This document shows, piece by piece, positions 32,394 through 33,351 of a stretch of DNA of 33,351 nucleotides. Below the pieces are notes generated by a model that saw only the letters and a program-made list of their open reading frames with translations, was not told the DNA's origin and did no database searches. This DNA is from Kiritimatiellia bacterium (GTDB taxonomy: Bacteria; Verrucomicrobiota; Kiritimatiellia; RFP12; UBA1067), in the NCBI GenBank assembly GCA_017427485.1, contig JAFRSR010000385.1, positions 1 through 33,351 of the forward strand, given 5' to 3'. Made by a program: the position numbers and the translations under genes. Every line of letters begins with the position of its first letter. Within the stretch, counting starts at the first letter, position 1.

Positions 32394-33077
32394 TCACAAA
32401 TCGCGCGTCTCCATCAGCTGGACGAGGCGGGCGCAGTCGGCCGGCGCGCGCACGACCGGCTGTTCGGACAGCCACTTCACGAACGCCTCCGAGTTCGCCA
32501 CGATCACCTTCCCCGCCTGGGCGAAACCGTCGCCGAACGTGCCGGACACGAAGCAGACCACGGGGACCACATCGCCCGCCCAGCCCGTGCGCGAAAGGAC
32601 CGCCTTGACGGCCTTTGCCTCCGCCGTGGCCTGCGCGATCGGCGGATGGGTCGGCACGTGCCCGCCGAACAGCAGTTCGCCGGACTCCAGCCGGACCGGA
32701 TCCTGCCAGTTCTTCGTCTCCACGGCGAAAACGCCGGCCGGGCCCACGAGCACATGGTCGACGTGGTGCGAGCCCGCCTCGAAGTCGTGGAAGACGTGCC
32801 AGTCGTCCGACAGCCTCGCAAGGAGGCCCGCCATCGCCTCCTCCCCGCGTGCGCCCTTGAAGAAGGACTCCACGCGCAGCAGGCCGCGCCGCCACCAGAT
32901 CGCCACCGCGATCGCCGACGCCGCGAACAGCGCGCCGAAGATCTCGGGATGCCGCCCGAGCGCCGCCGCCGCCGCGAACGCGCCGAAGCACACGAGGCAG
33001 ATTCCGAGCGGCCACAGGGAACAGACCGTGCCCCTCACCTTCGCCCATTCGCCGGGCATTCCGTGTTGAACCGCCAT
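32394..33077 (-). CDS. Membrane protein with NERD nuclease-related domain
   Basis: This 227-aa protein has two hydrophobic segments near residues 19-40 and 46-62 and then a cytosolic NERD domain. GARGEEAMAGLLARL is followed by HVDHVLVGPAGVFAVETKNW, which holds the D...E-x-K pattern of PD-(D/E)XK nucleases, and then VVPVVCFVSG. The family is thought to act on DNA or RNA, but no role is established for this architecture. ATG 33077 begins 1 base after the dxs stop (TGACATG), and the S41 gene follows after 19 bases. Confidence 0.82.
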   Translation of the reverse strand: MAVQHGMPGEWAKVRGTVCSLWPLGICLVCFGAFAAAAALGRHPEIFGALFAASAIAVAIWWRRGLLRVESFFKGARGEEAMAGLLARLSDDWHVFHDFEAGSHHVDHVLVGPAGVFAVETKNWQDPVRLESGELLFGGHVPTHPPIAQATAEAKAVKAVLSRTGWAGDVVPVVCFVSGTFGDGFAQAGKVIVANSEAFVKWLSEQPVVRAPADCARLVQLMETRDL

Positions 33078-33078
33078 G

Positions 33079-33351
33079 TCACGCACCTGCCTTTCCAAGC
33101 GCCTGCGCGACGCCGTGCGCCACGTCTCGCGCCGTAAACGAACAATCCCGTTCCAGCTCCTCGACCGTCCCCTGCCCCACGAACGCGTCCGGCCAGCCGA
33201 AACGCGCGTCCGCGCCGATCGCCTCGCCGAACCCGCCCGCGACGGCGCCGTTCTCAAGCGACGCGATGAACGCGCCCGCCGCGCGCTGGCGCGCCAGAAG
33301 CTCCGCGTCGAACGGCTTCGCGAACCGCGCGTCCACCACGCCCGCCGCCAC
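33079..33351 (-). CDS. dxs: 1-deoxy-D-xylulose-5-phosphate synthase, C-terminal part
   Basis: This is the last 90 codons of a gene that continues past the right edge. The sequence AAGVVDARFAKPFDAELL, IASLENGAVAGGFGEAI and WPDAFVGQGTVEELERD matches the C-terminal transketolase-like domain of DXS, which makes the first intermediate of the MEP isoprenoid pathway. The thiamine-diphosphate and active-site parts lie outside the window. It is the most upstream visible gene of the minus-strand row ending in pyrF. Confidence 0.85.
   Translation of the reverse strand: MAAGVVDARFAKPFDAELLARQRAAGAFIASLENGAVAGGFGEAIGADARFGWPDAFVGQGTVEELERDCSFTARDVAHGVAQALGKAGA

Overview
The window is GC-rich and densely coding, with no rRNA, tRNA or CRISPR array that I can see. 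Its content suggests a Gram-negative gut or rumen bacterium of the PVC group, most like Kiritimatiellota/Verrucomicrobiota. This placement is an inference from three very large secreted proteins with autotransporter-associated beta-strand repeats, several secreted carbohydrate-active enzymes, a Prc-type tail-specific protease, and hairpin-rich spacers. No marker gene fixes the taxonomy.

Left part, mostly minus strand (1-14369): a secreted polysaccharide-degradation region. In transcription order it holds an exported endonuclease/exonuclease/phosphatase-fold protein (13533-14369), an 834-aa beta-repeat protein (11032-13536), an RluA-type pseudouridine synthase (10328-11014), an exported FAD-dependent oxidoreductase (8471-10267), a 1500-aa beta-repeat protein with two LamG-like modules (3703-8205), a GH28-type beta-helix enzyme (2251-3690), and a damaged GH35 beta-galactosidase (163-2130). 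The GH35 gene has lost its acid/base segment by an in-frame deletion, and its 3' end is replaced in frame by the 3' end of a DDE transposase.

Middle part, minus strand (14419-22426): a tight housekeeping operon, manA - ROK sugar kinase - tmk - holB - ricT-like PSP1 gene - DUF192 gene, with overlaps or gaps of a few bases. Upstream of it lies a lactate-utilisation operon (lutC, then a lutB-lutA fusion), and then an exported PuuD-like glutamine amidotransferase.

Right part: a plus-strand pair (22953-28570) of a third large beta-repeat protein followed 11 bp later by a secreted clan GH-A (agarase/GH50-like) glycoside hydrolase. It converges on a minus-strand operon of dxs (partial), a NERD membrane protein, a Prc/S41 protease, dapF and pyrF (28591-33351).

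Three features not explained by the genes stand out. (1) Long imperfect hairpins have arms built of repetitive short words: 8311-8426 and 22648-22793 lie between genes, and 19622-19671 lies in frame inside the lutBA gene. They are accompanied by families of short GC-rich hairpins in the spacers. (2) The three beta-repeat proteins end in a shared pattern, GT-x-x-I-x-(F)-R at the very C-terminus, which may be an export or anchoring signal. (3) A near-identical extended -10 promoter, TATGGTATACT or close variants, recurs before six genes. In one case it sits so close to the ATG that a leaderless mRNA is predicted.
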